Assembly (NCBI GenBank): GCA_964634325.1
Contig: CAZWJF010000001.1
Location: 310,001-374,000 of the forward strand
From: JAJXWB01 sp964634325
Lineage (GTDB): Bacteria; Pseudomonadota; Alphaproteobacteria; Rhizobiales; Beijerinckiaceae
DNA length: 64,000 nt
Direction of reading: 5' to 3'
Under the pieces are notes generated by a model. The model searched no databases and was not told where the DNA came from. It saw only the letters and a program-made list of their open reading frames with translations. Shown here in pieces: positions 8,178-16,809 of this stretch. How positions within the stretch are numbered: position 1 is the first letter of the stretch; each line of letters opens with the position of its first letter. Both the position numbers and the translations under genes were made by a program.

Positions 8178-9194
8178 ATGCGAAGCGGAACAATGCTGCG
8201 CTGGCTGGCGGTTGTGTCAGCGCTTGCGGGCGCGGGCGCCGCGTGGCGCTATTTCGGCGCCGCGCCGCAGGTGGCAACCGTCGAGGTCAAGCGCGGCTCG
8301 GTCGCCGAAGTGGTGTACGCGACCGGCGTCGTGGAGCCGGTGCGCTGGGCGAAAGTGATCGCCTATCAGCGCAAGCGCATCGTCGATATCTGCGATTGCG
8401 AGGGCCAGAAGGTAAAGGCCGGCGACGTGCTGGCGCGTCTCGACGACACCGAGGAGAAAGCGAATCTCGCCGAATTGCAGGCGCGGCGCGCTTTGCTCAA
8501 GAACGACGTCGACCGGATCAGCGGGCTCGTGAAACTGAACGCGGCGCCCAAGACGTCGCTGGATCAGGCGATCACGGCCCTCAACGAATACGACGCGCGG
8601 ATCGACGCGCGGCGGCAGAAGCTCGCCGATCTCGTTCTGCGTGCGCCGATTGATGGCGTCGTGCTGCGCCGGGACGGTCATATCGGCGACATGGCGGGCA
8701 CCGGCGCCAGCGACGCGCTGTTCTGGATCGGGCCGCCGAAGCCGCTGCGCATCGACGCCGACGTCAACGAAGAAGACATGCCGCGCGTGAAGGCCGGGCA
8801 GAAAGTCCTGCTCCGGCATGACGGCTTCGCCGGCGCGGCGCTCGAGGCGAGCGTCGGCGAGATTACGCCGAAGGGCGATCCGCAGACCAAGACGTTTCGC
8901 GTCTATCTGACCTTGCCGGACGATACGCCCTTGCGCATCGGCATGAGCGTCGAGGCCAATATCGTGATCGCCGCGCGCGAGAACGCATTGCTGGCGCCGG
9001 CCGAAGCGCTCGTGGGCGGCGACGCCGTGGACCGGGTGGTCGACGACAGGGTCGTCCACACGAAGGTGAAGACCGGCGTTCGCGGCGTGCGCATGGTCGA
9101 AATTCTGTCGGGGCTGGACGAAGGCGCGCGGATCGTCGCGCCGGCCAAGCCCGACCTGAAGGACGGGGCGCGCGTGCGCGTCGGCGGTCCGTGA
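8178..9194 (+). CDS. Periplasmic adaptor (membrane fusion protein) of an ABC exporter
   Basis: 338 residues. An N-terminal membrane anchor (MLRWLAVVSALAGAGAAWRY) is followed by a split lipoyl/barrel-sandwich domain flanking a short alpha-hairpin: first half around 40-90 (AKVIAYQRKRIVDICDCEGQ, VKAGDVLARLD), second half DLVLRAPIDGVVLRRDGHIG. A beta-barrel and C-terminal domain follow (GALVGGDAVDRVV region). This is the HlyD/MacA family. The short hairpin resembles DevB-like adaptors. A cysteine pair in the lipoyl half (CDCEG) is uncommon. It overlaps the permease gene by four bases, so the two are translationally coupled. ATG 8193 is an alternative start. Confidence 0.88.
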   Translation: MRSGTMLRWLAVVSALAGAGAAWRYFGAAPQVATVEVKRGSVAEVVYATGVVEPVRWAKVIAYQRKRIVDICDCEGQKVKAGDVLARLDDTEEKANLAELQARRALLKNDVDRISGLVKLNAAPKTSLDQAITALNEYDARIDARRQKLADLVLRAPIDGVVLRRDGHIGDMAGTGASDALFWIGPPKPLRIDADVNEEDMPRVKAGQKVLLRHDGFAGAALEASVGEITPKGDPQTKTFRVYLTLPDDTPLRIGMSVEANIVIAARENALLAPAEALVGGDAVDRVVDDRVVHTKVKTGVRGVRMVEILSGLDEGARIVAPAKPDLKDGARVRVGGP

Positions 9195-10426
9195 GCTACG
9201 TCCTCGACATCGCGATCACGCATTTGCGCTCGCGCGTGCGCCAGACGCTGGTCGGCGTCCTGGGCGTTGCGACCGGCGTCGGATTTTCGATCATGATGGC
9301 CGCGCTGATGGAAGGCTCGCAGGCCGATTTCATCCGGCAACTCGTCGACTCCCTGCCGCATATTTCCGTCACCGACGAAACGCGCCAACCGCCGCGGCAA
9401 CCGGCGGAATTGGCCTATGACGCGGTTCAGTTCGCCGGTCTGCGCGTGCCGGTCGTTCGTCCCGGCATCAAGAATCCGATGGCGATCATGGCGGGGATCG
9501 AGGGATGGCTGCCCGGCGCGATCGCGCCGTCCGTGCAAGCGAAAGCCGTGATCCGTTACGCTGGGCGCGATACGGCGACGTCCTTCACCGGCCTCGATCC
9601 GCGTCGCGAGCCGAAGGTCTCGAAACTGCCGACGCAGATCCGGCAAGGTTCGCTCGACGCTTTGTACAAATCGACCAACGCGCTCATTCTCGGCGACGGT
9701 CTGGCGCGGAAGATCGGCGCGCGGGTCGGCAATACGGTGACGATCGTCTCCGGCGTGGGGCGAACGCTCGACTGCACCATCGTCGGCATCTCGCACACGG
9801 GCGTCGCGCAGATCGACGACGCGTCGTCCTACGGGTTGATCAAGACCGGCCAGATCCTGGCGAACCAGATCGGGCTCGTGAACGAGCTGCGCATTCGCGC
9901 GGCGGACGCGCTGCAAGCGCGCGAGATCGCGGCGCGCATCGAAGCGCAGACCGGATACAAATCCGTGTCGTGGCAGGAGGCGCACGAGGACCTTCTGTCC
10001 GCCTTCGAGGTGCGCAACATCATCATGTACACGGTGGTCGGCGCGATCCTGCTGGTCGCCTCGTTCGGCACGTTCAACATCGTTTCGACGATCACGCACG
10101 AGAAGGCGCGCGACATCGCCATCATGAAGTCGCTCGGCTTCCGCGCCGACAAGGTGCGGCGCATCTTCGTGATCGAGGCGGCCGTCATCGGAATGGTCGG
10201 GGCCGTGTTGGGCTGGGCGCTGGGCTACGTGCTGACGCGCGCGATGGGGACGATCGAGATCAAGAGCCCGTTTATGGATACGAGTTCGATCCCGGTGCTC
10301 TATTCGCCGTTGCATTACGCGCTGGCGACCTGCGTGGCGCTCGCCTCGTCGCTGGTCGCCGGCTATTTCCCTGCGCGCAAGGCGGCGGCGGTCGAGCCGG
10401 TCGAGATCATCAGGGGCGCATCGTGA
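9191..10426 (+). CDS. FtsX-like ABC exporter permease (MacB/DevC type)
   Basis: 411 residues from GTG 9191, whose first base overlaps the adaptor stop (GTGA). One N-terminal membrane helix (TLVGVLGVATGVGFSIMMAA) is followed by a large periplasmic domain (about 50-270). Three helices then form the FtsX core: VVGAILLVASFGTFNIVSTI, AVIGMVGAVLGWALGYVL and ALATCVALASSLVAGYFPAR. The coupling segment KARDIAIMKSLGF is diagnostic of MacB/LolC/DevC permeases. With its adaptor and ATPase neighbours it forms a DevBCA/MacAB-like exporter, presumably moving a lipid, peptide or small molecule from the inner membrane outward. Substrate unknown. Confidence 0.9.
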   Translation: MSYVLDIAITHLRSRVRQTLVGVLGVATGVGFSIMMAALMEGSQADFIRQLVDSLPHISVTDETRQPPRQPAELAYDAVQFAGLRVPVVRPGIKNPMAIMAGIEGWLPGAIAPSVQAKAVIRYAGRDTATSFTGLDPRREPKVSKLPTQIRQGSLDALYKSTNALILGDGLARKIGARVGNTVTIVSGVGRTLDCTIVGISHTGVAQIDDASSYGLIKTGQILANQIGLVNELRIRAADALQAREIAARIEAQTGYKSVSWQEAHEDLLSAFEVRNIIMYTVVGAILLVASFGTFNIVSTITHEKARDIAIMKSLGFRADKVRRIFVIEAAVIGMVGAVLGWALGYVLTRAMGTIEIKSPFMDTSSIPVLYSPLHYALATCVALASSLVAGYFPARKAAAVEPVEIIRGAS

Positions 10427-11100
10427 GCGCGCCGCTCATCGAAGTGCGAAAGGCGACGCGGATCATCCCCGGAGACGTGCCGACGACGCTTGTGAAAGAC
10501 ATCGACGTCTCCGTTTCGCCCGGCGAGTTCGTCGCCGTCGTCGGGCCGTCCGGCTCGGGAAAATCGTCGCTGCTCTATCTGCTCGGTCTGCTCGACAGGC
10601 CGACCGAAGGCGAGGTGCTGCTCGAGGGCGTCGCCACCTCCGGGCTCGACGACGACCGTCGCGCCGATCTGCGGCTCGCCACGCTCGGATTCGTCTTCCA
10701 GTTCCATTTCCTGTTGCCGGAATTTTCAGCGCGCGAGAACGTGGTCCTGCCGATGCGCGCGCTCGGGCGCCTGAAAGAGCCCGAACAATATGCGCGCGCC
10801 GACATGCTGCTCGATCAGCTCGGCCTGAAGGAGCACGCGCGCAAGCGGCCGGAGCAGATGTCGGGCGGCCAGCGCCAGCGCGTGGCGATCGCGCGCGCGC
10901 TCGCCAACGATCCGAAAGTGGTGCTGGCTGACGAGCCGACCGGCAACCTCGACACGCATTCCGGCGAGCGCGTGCTGCAGGTGCTGCGCGGTCTCGTCGA
11001 CGCGCAGAAGCGCGCTGTCGTCGTCGTCACGCACGATCTTGGGCTGGCCGCCAAGGCGGACCGGCAGATCAGGATCGTGGACGGGCGGATGGAGGCCTGA
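10423..11100 (+). CDS. ABC exporter ATPase (LolD/MacB/DevA type)
   Basis: 225 residues from GTG 10423, overlapping the permease stop by four bases. Walker A GPSGSGKSS, Q-loop FVFQFHFLLPEFSA, signature MSGGQRQRVAIARAL, Walker B VVLADEPTGNLD and H-loop VVVVTHD are all intact. The LADEPTGNLD form and the preceding FSARENV..P segment are typical of the LolD/MacB/FtsE group. It energises the adaptor/permease pair encoded just upstream. No outer-membrane TolC-like partner is encoded here. Confidence 0.93.
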   Translation: MSAPLIEVRKATRIIPGDVPTTLVKDIDVSVSPGEFVAVVGPSGSGKSSLLYLLGLLDRPTEGEVLLEGVATSGLDDDRRADLRLATLGFVFQFHFLLPEFSARENVVLPMRALGRLKEPEQYARADMLLDQLGLKEHARKRPEQMSGGQRQRVAIARALANDPKVVLADEPTGNLDTHSGERVLQVLRGLVDAQKRAVVVVTHDLGLAAKADRQIRIVDGRMEA

Positions 11101-11175
11101 GTTCATTACGAACCCAGGCCGATGCGTCCGCAACCTGCAGCCGCCATGATGAAAGACGGCCGAGCGCCTCGCCCT

Positions 11176-11205
11176 CACCCTCTCCCCGCATGCGGGGAGA
11201 GGGTG
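11176..11205. repeat. 30-bp perfect palindrome, REP-like, between convergent genes
   Basis: The sequence from CACCCTCTCCCCGCA to its exact complement TGCGGGGAGAGGGTG is a perfect 15+15 palindrome with no loop. It sits between the ends of the exporter ATPase gene and the leftward livJ gene. Palindromes with this CCCTCTCCCCGC core are widespread intergenic repeats in Rhizobiales genomes (from memory). It may also act as a bidirectional terminator for the two converging transcripts. A related shorter element lies at 23329-23346. Confidence 0.65.
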
Positions 11206-11212
11206 GGCGTTC

Positions 11213-12346
11213 TTACAGCTGCTTGTAGGTGATCTTGCCGTCGGCGCCCTTCACCCAGCGATAGACGACATAATCGGCGCGCGTGACGTCGCCCTTCTTG
11301 TCGTAGGAGATGTCGCCGACCACCGTCTTGAAGGTCATGCCGGAGTGCATGACCTTGGCCATCGCCTGCGGATCGTTGGATTTGGCTGCGGTTGCGGCCT
11401 GCTGCATCACCTGCACGGCGGCGTAGGAATAGAGCGTGTAGGTTTCGGGGTTGAATTTCTTCGCCTCGAATTTCTTCACGACGGCGGCCGCGGCCGGATT
11501 GAGACGCGGGTCCGGCGGGAAGGTCATCAGCGTGCCTTCGGCGCCGGGACCGGCGATCTGCGCATATTCCTCCGAAGCGATGCCGTCGCCGCCCATCAGG
11601 ATCGTCGACATGCCCTGGTCGCGCATCTGGCGCACGATCAGGCCGGCTTCGGTGTGTTCGCCGCCGTAATAGACGAGATCGACGCCGGCCGCCTTGAGTT
11701 TCGACACGAGCGCGGAATAGTCCTTCTCGCCGGGATTGATGGTGTCGTAGAGGACTTCCTTGACGCCGGCGGCGTTCATCGCCTTCTTCGTCTCATCGAC
11801 GAGGCCCTTGCCGTAGGCCTTCTTGTCGTGGACGAAGGCGACCTTCTTGCCCTTCATGTTTTTCGCGATGTATTCGGCGGCGACCGCGCCTTGCTGGTCG
11901 TCGCGCCCGCAGGTGCGGAACACGTTCCACTTGCTCTCGCCGGTCTTCGGATCGGGATTGGTCAGTCCGGGATTGGTCGAGGCCGGCGTGATCTGCAGGA
12001 GGCCGTTTTCGTTGTAGACGCCGGAGGTCGGAATCGAGACCGACGAGTTGAAGTGGCCGACGACCCAGGTCACGCCGTCGCCGACGAACTTGTTGGCGAC
12101 CGAGATGCCCTGCTTCGGATCGGAGGCGTCGTCGCCGACCTGTATCGAGATCTTCTGGCCGTTGACGCCGCCGGCGGCGTTGATGTCCTCGACGGCCTGC
12201 TCGGCGCCCATCTTGAGTTGCGCGCCGAACGCCGCGGCGCCGCCGGTGATCGGCCCGCCGACCCCCATCTTGACCTGTGCGTTCGCCTGACCGGCCAGAA
12301 CGAGCGCGGCGGCCAGGGCCGCGCCGGACAGAAGCCTAAGTTTCAT
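11213..12346 (-). CDS. livJ: Branched-chain amino acid ABC transporter substrate-binding protein
   Basis: 377 residues from ATG 12346, preceded by AGGGGAGAAAA. It has a Sec signal peptide (MKLRLLSGAALAAALVLAGQ, cleavage after ANA). The mature part is a type I periplasmic binding protein of the LivJ/Leu-Ile-Val family (VKMGVGGPITGGAAAFGAQL, GVNGQKISIQVGDDASDPKQ, VVGHFNSSVSIPTSGVYNENG). It should capture branched-chain or related amino acids and deliver them to LivHM. The upstream in-frame codon at 12400 lacks a ribosome binding site and would bury the signal. It is the last gene of the leftward liv cluster, after a 90-base gap that may hold its own promoter. Confidence 0.93.
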   Translation of the reverse strand: MKLRLLSGAALAAALVLAGQANAQVKMGVGGPITGGAAAFGAQLKMGAEQAVEDINAAGGVNGQKISIQVGDDASDPKQGISVANKFVGDGVTWVVGHFNSSVSIPTSGVYNENGLLQITPASTNPGLTNPDPKTGESKWNVFRTCGRDDQQGAVAAEYIAKNMKGKKVAFVHDKKAYGKGLVDETKKAMNAAGVKEVLYDTINPGEKDYSALVSKLKAAGVDLVYYGGEHTEAGLIVRQMRDQGMSTILMGGDGIASEEYAQIAGPGAEGTLMTFPPDPRLNPAAAAVVKKFEAKKFNPETYTLYSYAAVQVMQQAATAAKSNDPQAMAKVMHSGMTFKTVVGDISYDKKGDVTRADYVVYRWVKGADGKITYKQL

Positions 12347-12435
12347 GCATTTTCTCCCCTTGGTCCCGCGCGCCGAAACGCGGGCGAAATAGCGAGGCAA
12401 GTCTGGCGTGTTTCGCGCGTGAAGTCACGGGGGCG

Positions 12436-12738
12436 TCAGCGCGCCATCCAGGGATATTGCGCCTGCATCTGCCGCCGACGCGCCAGCCCGTAGCCGATCG
12501 CCGCATAGACGCACAGAAGTCCGAAACAGACGAGCGCTTGCGGCGGGTCCGTACCTTCCTGAAACAGCGCGTAATGCAGAAAGCGCACGGCTGCGGCGAG
12601 CGGCGCCATGTAGGCGATGGCCTTCCAGCGTCCGCGCCAGGTGAGCGCCATGGCCCGGCCGGTGACATAGGCGCCGGCGCCGCCGATGATCAGCGTCAGC
12701 GCGAGGAAGGTCCAGACGTTCGGGACGAGCGAGGTCAA
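12436..12738 (-). CDS. Small membrane protein embedded in liv operon (DUF6867-like)
   Basis: 100 residues with three hydrophobic segments: TFLALTLIIGGAGAYVTG, AIAYMAPLAAAVRFLHY and ALVCFGLLCVYAAIGYGLA. A short basic C-terminus ends YPWMAR. It overlaps the end of livF by four bases, so it is part of the transporter operon. I recall this small family as a recurrent companion of liv genes in Rhizobiales (DUF6867), but the label is from memory and the role is unknown. An accessory subunit or assembly factor of the transporter is plausible. Confidence 0.75.
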   Translation of the reverse strand: MTSLVPNVWTFLALTLIIGGAGAYVTGRAMALTWRGRWKAIAYMAPLAAAVRFLHYALFQEGTDPPQALVCFGLLCVYAAIGYGLARRRQMQAQYPWMAR

Positions 12739-13457
12739 TGCGCGCCCCCTTCGAGGTAGGCGGAGCGCACCTGCGGGTCGGCGAGCAATTGGGCGCCGGA
12801 GCCCGACATGGCGATTGCGCCGTTGACCATGACATAGCCGCGATGGGCGAGTTTCAGCGCATGGTAGGCGTTCTGCTCGACGAGGAAGACGGTGAGGCCC
12901 TCTTTCGCGTTCAGGTCGCGCACGGTATCGAATATCTGTTTGACGACGAGCGGCGCGAGGCCGAGCGAGGGCTCGTCGAGCAGCAGCAGTCTTGGACGGC
13001 TCATCAACGCGCGCGCGATGGCGAGCATCTGCTGTTCGCCGCCGGACAGCGTGCCGCCGCGCTGGTTCATCCGCTCCTTCAGACGCGGGAAGATCGCGAA
13101 GACGCGTTCGAGGTCGGAATCGAAATGCGCGAAATCGTCGACCGCGGCGCCCATCTGCAAGTTCTCGTAGACGGACATGCGCGGGAAGATGCGCCGGCCC
13201 TCCGGCGACTGGGCGATCGACATGCGCGCGATTTCGTGCGTCGGCATGTTCGTGATGTCGCGGCCGGCGAAGACGATACGGCCTTCGCGCGCGCGCGGAT
13301 CGCCGAATATGGTCATCATCAGCGTCGTCTTGCCGGCGCCGTTCGCGCCGATCATCGTGACGATCTCGCCTTCGTTGACCACGAGGTCGATGTTCTTGAG
13401 CGCCGCGATGGCGCCGTACCAGGCGGAGACTCCGGAGAGAGAGAGAAGGGCGGTCAC
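12735..13457 (-). CDS. livF: Branched-chain amino acid ABC transporter ATPase LivF
   Basis: 240 residues from GTG 13457; the start overlaps the livG stop (GTGA). Walker A GANGAGKTT, signature LSGGEQQMLAIARAL, Walker B LLLLDEPSLGLAPLVV and H-loop FLVEQNAYHAL are intact. The SLGLAP segment and the VEQN tail are typical of LivF rather than LivG. It pairs with LivG to power LivHM. An alternative long reading extending upstream of 13457 only overlaps livG in another frame and is rejected. Confidence 0.94.
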   Translation of the reverse strand: MTALLSLSGVSAWYGAIAALKNIDLVVNEGEIVTMIGANGAGKTTLMMTIFGDPRAREGRIVFAGRDITNMPTHEIARMSIAQSPEGRRIFPRMSVYENLQMGAAVDDFAHFDSDLERVFAIFPRLKERMNQRGGTLSGGEQQMLAIARALMSRPRLLLLDEPSLGLAPLVVKQIFDTVRDLNAKEGLTVFLVEQNAYHALKLAHRGYVMVNGAIAMSGSGAQLLADPQVRSAYLEGGAH

Positions 13458-14347
13458 GCGCCGATCTCCTGTTCGACCGCCGTCACTTCCTCGTCGGGCA
13501 CGCCAAGATAAGCGGCGATGACAGCCGGATCGGCGCGGATGTCGGCCGGCGCGCCGTCGGCGATCTTGCGGCCGTAATCCAGTACGACGACGTGATCGGA
13601 AATTTCCATCACCACGCTCATGTCGTGTTCGATGAGCAGCAGCGAGACGCCGTCGTTGCGAATTGAACGCAGCAAGGCGTTGAGCTCCGCGGATTCGCGC
13701 GGATTGAGCCCGGCCGCCGGCTCGTCGAGGCACAGCAACACGGGATCGCAGCACATGGCGCGGGCGATTTCGAGACGGCGCTGATCGCCATAGGGCAGGG
13801 CGCCGGCGGGGTCGTCGGCGCGTTCGGTCAGACCGATGCGCGCCAGCCAGTTCTGCGCCCGCGCCTTCGCCGCGGCCTCTGCGGCGCGATAGCCCGGCGC
13901 GCCGACGAGCCCGGCGAGCGAAAAGGCGGAAGCGCGCATCAACGGGCGGTGCTGGGCGACGATCAGGTTTTCCAGCGCCGTCATGCCGGCGAACAGGCGG
14001 ATGTTCTGGAAGGTGCGCGCGACGCGCGCGTGGCGCGCGATTTCGTGGTCGGGCATGCGCTCGAGCAGAAAGACGCCGCCGCCGCCGCGCATGCCCGAAC
14101 GCGTCAGCGCGTCGATTGCGGACGCGTCGTCGATCCGGCCCTCCGGCGCCATGGCGATGCGGCCCGACGTCGGCTTGTAGAAGCCGGTGATGCAGTTGAA
14201 CACGGTCGTCTTGCCGGCGCCGTTCGGACCGATCAATGCGGTGATGTCGCCGCGACGAACGTCGAAGCTCAGATCGTCCACGGCCATGAGACCGCCGAAG
14301 CGCATGGAGAGATGCTCGACGCGCAGAAGCGTTTCGGCGCGCGCCAT
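13454..14347 (-). CDS. livG: Branched-chain amino acid ABC transporter ATPase LivG
   Basis: 297 residues from ATG 14347, which shares one base with the livM stop. Walker A GPNGAGKTTVFNCITGFY, the long LivG insertion around residues 65-115, signature ALPYGDQRRLEIARAM and Walker B VLLCLDEPAAGLNP are present. AAGLNPRE and LLLIEHDMSVVM are LivG hallmarks. The signature is PYGDQRRL instead of LSGGQ, which is usual for LivG. Longer than the roughly 255 residues of E. coli LivG because of the insertion and a short C-terminal tail. Confidence 0.94.
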   Translation of the reverse strand: MARAETLLRVEHLSMRFGGLMAVDDLSFDVRRGDITALIGPNGAGKTTVFNCITGFYKPTSGRIAMAPEGRIDDASAIDALTRSGMRGGGGVFLLERMPDHEIARHARVARTFQNIRLFAGMTALENLIVAQHRPLMRASAFSLAGLVGAPGYRAAEAAAKARAQNWLARIGLTERADDPAGALPYGDQRRLEIARAMCCDPVLLCLDEPAAGLNPRESAELNALLRSIRNDGVSLLLIEHDMSVVMEISDHVVVLDYGRKIADGAPADIRADPAVIAAYLGVPDEEVTAVEQEIGA

Positions 14348-15705
14348 CAGCCGCGGCCCTCCTGCACGAGGCCCGCGTCGATCGTCTTGCGCGCGCCGAG
14401 GAAGATCGTCGGCGTGCGCGCCGCCACGAAACCGCGCGGCCGCCAGTTCATCATCGCGACCATGGCGAAGCCGACGAGCAGCATGCGGTATTGCGTCGGG
14501 TCGAAACCGTCTCCGAATATGCTCGTCAGGAAGTCGAGCTCGCGCAGAAGCTCCGAACCGCCGACAATGGCGATCGCGGCTGCGGCGACGCCAATTTGCG
14601 AACCGCGCCCGCCGAGCACGACGATCGCGAGAATGGTGGCGCTCTCGATGAAGTTGAAACTCGAGGGCGAGACAAAACCCTGACGCACCGCGAAGAAGGC
14701 GCCGGCGAAGCCGCCGAACATGGCGCCGAGCGAGAAGGCGGTGAGCTTGATCTTCGTCGTGTCGAGACCGAGCGAACGACACGCGATCTCGTCCTCGCGG
14801 AGCGCCTCCCACGCGCGCCCGATAGGCAAGCGGCGCAGGCGCAGCGTCACGAGATTGGTCACCAGCGCCAGCGCGAGGATCAGATAATAGAGGAAGACGA
14901 CACGATGGATCGGCGAGAATTGCAGACCGAAGAACGACGCGAAACCTGTTGGGCCGGGGGCGAACGGCAGGCCGAAGAATGTGACGCGCGGAATGGAAAG
15001 AATGCCGGCGTCGCCGTTGGTCAGCGCCGAAAAATTGACGAGGACGATGCGGATGATCTCGCCGAAGGCGAGCGTGACAATGGCGAGATAGTCGCCGCGC
15101 AGGCGCAGCACCGGAAAGCCGAGCAAAACGCCCCAGAAGGCGGCGAGGATTCCGGCGACCGGCAGGCAGATCCAGAACGACACGCCGTAGTTGGTCGCCA
15201 GCAGCGCGTAGGCGTAAGCGCCGACGGCGTAGAAGGCGACATAGCCGAGGTCGAGAAGGCCGGCGAGACCGACGACAATGTTCAACCCCCAACCGAGCAT
15301 CACGTAGATCAGAATCTGGACGCCGTAATTGTCGATCCACTTCAACGCGCCGGAGGGGCCGAGCGTGGCGAGCACGATCAGCGGCCAGGCGACGATCAGG
15401 CCAAGGCCAAAGGCGGCGACCAGCGTGGTCGCCCGTCTTGCGAGCGCGGACGACGCTCGTCTCGCCGTTCCGGCGCGTTTCGGGCGCTTCGGCGCCAGCG
15501 CCCAGACGAGGCGCAGGACAAAAGCTGCGACAGCTGCGCCGAGCATCCACGACCAGCGCGTCTGAAGCACGAGCTTGTTGGAAAAATCGGGCTCCGCGCG
15601 CAAGGCGAGGATCGGAAAGGCGAGCGCGCCGGCGATGAGCCCGTAACGCGCGGCTTCGCCCAGCGCTGATCGCAGATCGGGCTCGGCGTGCGAAGGGTCG
15701 CCCAT
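14347..15705 (-). CDS. livM: Branched-chain amino acid ABC transporter permease LivM
   Basis: 452 residues from ATG 15705 (GTG 15708 directly before it is equally possible). It has an N-terminal extension with three helices and a basic linker (KRPKRAGTARRASSALARRA). The LivM core follows: LNIVVGLAGLLDLGYVAFYAVGAY, LRLRGDYLAIVTLAFGEIIR, AWEALREDEIACRSLGLDTT and ILAIVVLGGRGSQIG. About ten membrane helices. It forms the translocation pore with LivH. Overlaps livG and livH by one base each, giving tight translational coupling. Confidence 0.93.
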   Translation of the reverse strand: MGDPSHAEPDLRSALGEAARYGLIAGALAFPILALRAEPDFSNKLVLQTRWSWMLGAAVAAFVLRLVWALAPKRPKRAGTARRASSALARRATTLVAAFGLGLIVAWPLIVLATLGPSGALKWIDNYGVQILIYVMLGWGLNIVVGLAGLLDLGYVAFYAVGAYAYALLATNYGVSFWICLPVAGILAAFWGVLLGFPVLRLRGDYLAIVTLAFGEIIRIVLVNFSALTNGDAGILSIPRVTFFGLPFAPGPTGFASFFGLQFSPIHRVVFLYYLILALALVTNLVTLRLRRLPIGRAWEALREDEIACRSLGLDTTKIKLTAFSLGAMFGGFAGAFFAVRQGFVSPSSFNFIESATILAIVVLGGRGSQIGVAAAAIAIVGGSELLRELDFLTSIFGDGFDPTQYRMLLVGFAMVAMMNWRPRGFVAARTPTIFLGARKTIDAGLVQEGRG

Positions 15706-16622
15706 CACACTTTCTCCACTTCAGGCCGACCGAGCAGGCCGGTGGGCATGAAGATCAGCGTGATGGCGAGAATGGAGAAGGCCGCGACGTCCTTGTAGTC
15801 GGCCGAGAAGTAGGCCGACCAGAAGGTTTCGATGAGACCGATCAACAGGCCGCCCAAGACCGCGCCGGGAATCGAACCGATGCCGCCGAGCACGGCCGCC
15901 GTGAACGCCTTGACGCCCGGCACAAAGCCGTCCGCCGCGTTCACGACGCCATAGTAGAGCATGTAGAGAACGCCGGCGACCGCGGCGAGCGCCGCGCCGA
16001 TGACGAACGTGGCGGCGATGGTGCGATTGACGTCGACGCCGAGCAGCGCCGCCATTTTGGCGTCCTGCTCGCAGGCGCGTTGCGCGCGTCCGAGCGGCGT
16101 TTTCTGAACGACGAACCAGAAGGCGGCGAGCAGCACGACGGTCACGACGACGATCAGGATCTGCTTGTAGGACAGCGTGACGTCGTAGCCGCTTCCGCTC
16201 GTCAGCTTGATTACTTCCCCAAACATCGGCGGCGCGGATTTGTTGCGCGGTCCCTGCGCGACATAGACGAAGTTGGACAGGAAGATCGACATGCCGATCG
16301 CCGAGATCAGTGGCGCCAGGCGAAAGGAGCCGCGCAGGCGTCGATAGGCGAGGCGCTCGATGGCGTAGTTCCACAGGCCGGTCAGCGTCATCGACAGAAA
16401 GAGCACGATGACGAACGACAGAGCCAGCGACTGGACATCGAGAAATTGCTGCAATGCGATGAAAAGGATCAACGCGATGAAGGCCGACAGCATGAACACG
16501 TCGCCGTGCGCGAAATTCACCATGCCGATGATGCCGAAAACCATCGTGTAGCCGATGGCGATGAGGCCGTAGATCGAGCCGAGGGTCAGGCCGTTGATCA
16601 ACTGCTGCAGGAATACGTCCAT
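15705..16622 (-). CDS. livH: Branched-chain amino acid ABC transporter permease LivH
   Basis: 305 residues from ATG 16622, giving MDVFLQQLINGLTLGSIYGL, the standard LivH N-terminus; the in-frame extension to 16709 is not supported. Conserved segments: YTMVFGIIGMVNFAHGDVFM, GRAQRACEQDAKMAALLGVD, KAFTAAVLGGIGSIPGAVLG. About eight membrane helices. First gene of the leftward livHMGF-DUF-livJ cluster. The 187 bases between it and the rightward substrate-binding gene hold divergent promoters for both arms of the system. Confidence 0.94.
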   Translation of the reverse strand: MDVFLQQLINGLTLGSIYGLIAIGYTMVFGIIGMVNFAHGDVFMLSAFIALILFIALQQFLDVQSLALSFVIVLFLSMTLTGLWNYAIERLAYRRLRGSFRLAPLISAIGMSIFLSNFVYVAQGPRNKSAPPMFGEVIKLTSGSGYDVTLSYKQILIVVVTVVLLAAFWFVVQKTPLGRAQRACEQDAKMAALLGVDVNRTIAATFVIGAALAAVAGVLYMLYYGVVNAADGFVPGVKAFTAAVLGGIGSIPGAVLGGLLIGLIETFWSAYFSADYKDVAAFSILAITLIFMPTGLLGRPEVEKV

Positions 16623-16724
16623 GCGCCGGCCTGTTCCCTCTTGCTCCGCTTCAGGCGGTCGCCCCGTCGGATTCGCCGGATAACTAGCAAGCGGCATGCC
16701 GCGCCGCAAATCTGCATGGCAGGC

Positions 16725-16752
16725 TTGCGCTGAATCAAAAAAATGTTATGTT
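16725..16752 (+). promoter_or_regulatory. Candidate sigma-70-like promoter for the tandem binding-protein genes
   Basis: TTGCGC at 16725-16730 and TATGTT at 16747-16752 are separated by 16 bases in a locally A/T-rich stretch (tgaatcaaaaaaatgt) unlike the surrounding GC-rich DNA, 58 bases before ATG 16810. Matches to the alphaproteobacterial consensus are partial, so this is only a candidate. Confidence 0.3.
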
Positions 16753-16809
16753 TCATACCTAATCGGCGACAGACCGATATGCGGCATATCGCCGAGGGAG
16801 GGAAAAAAC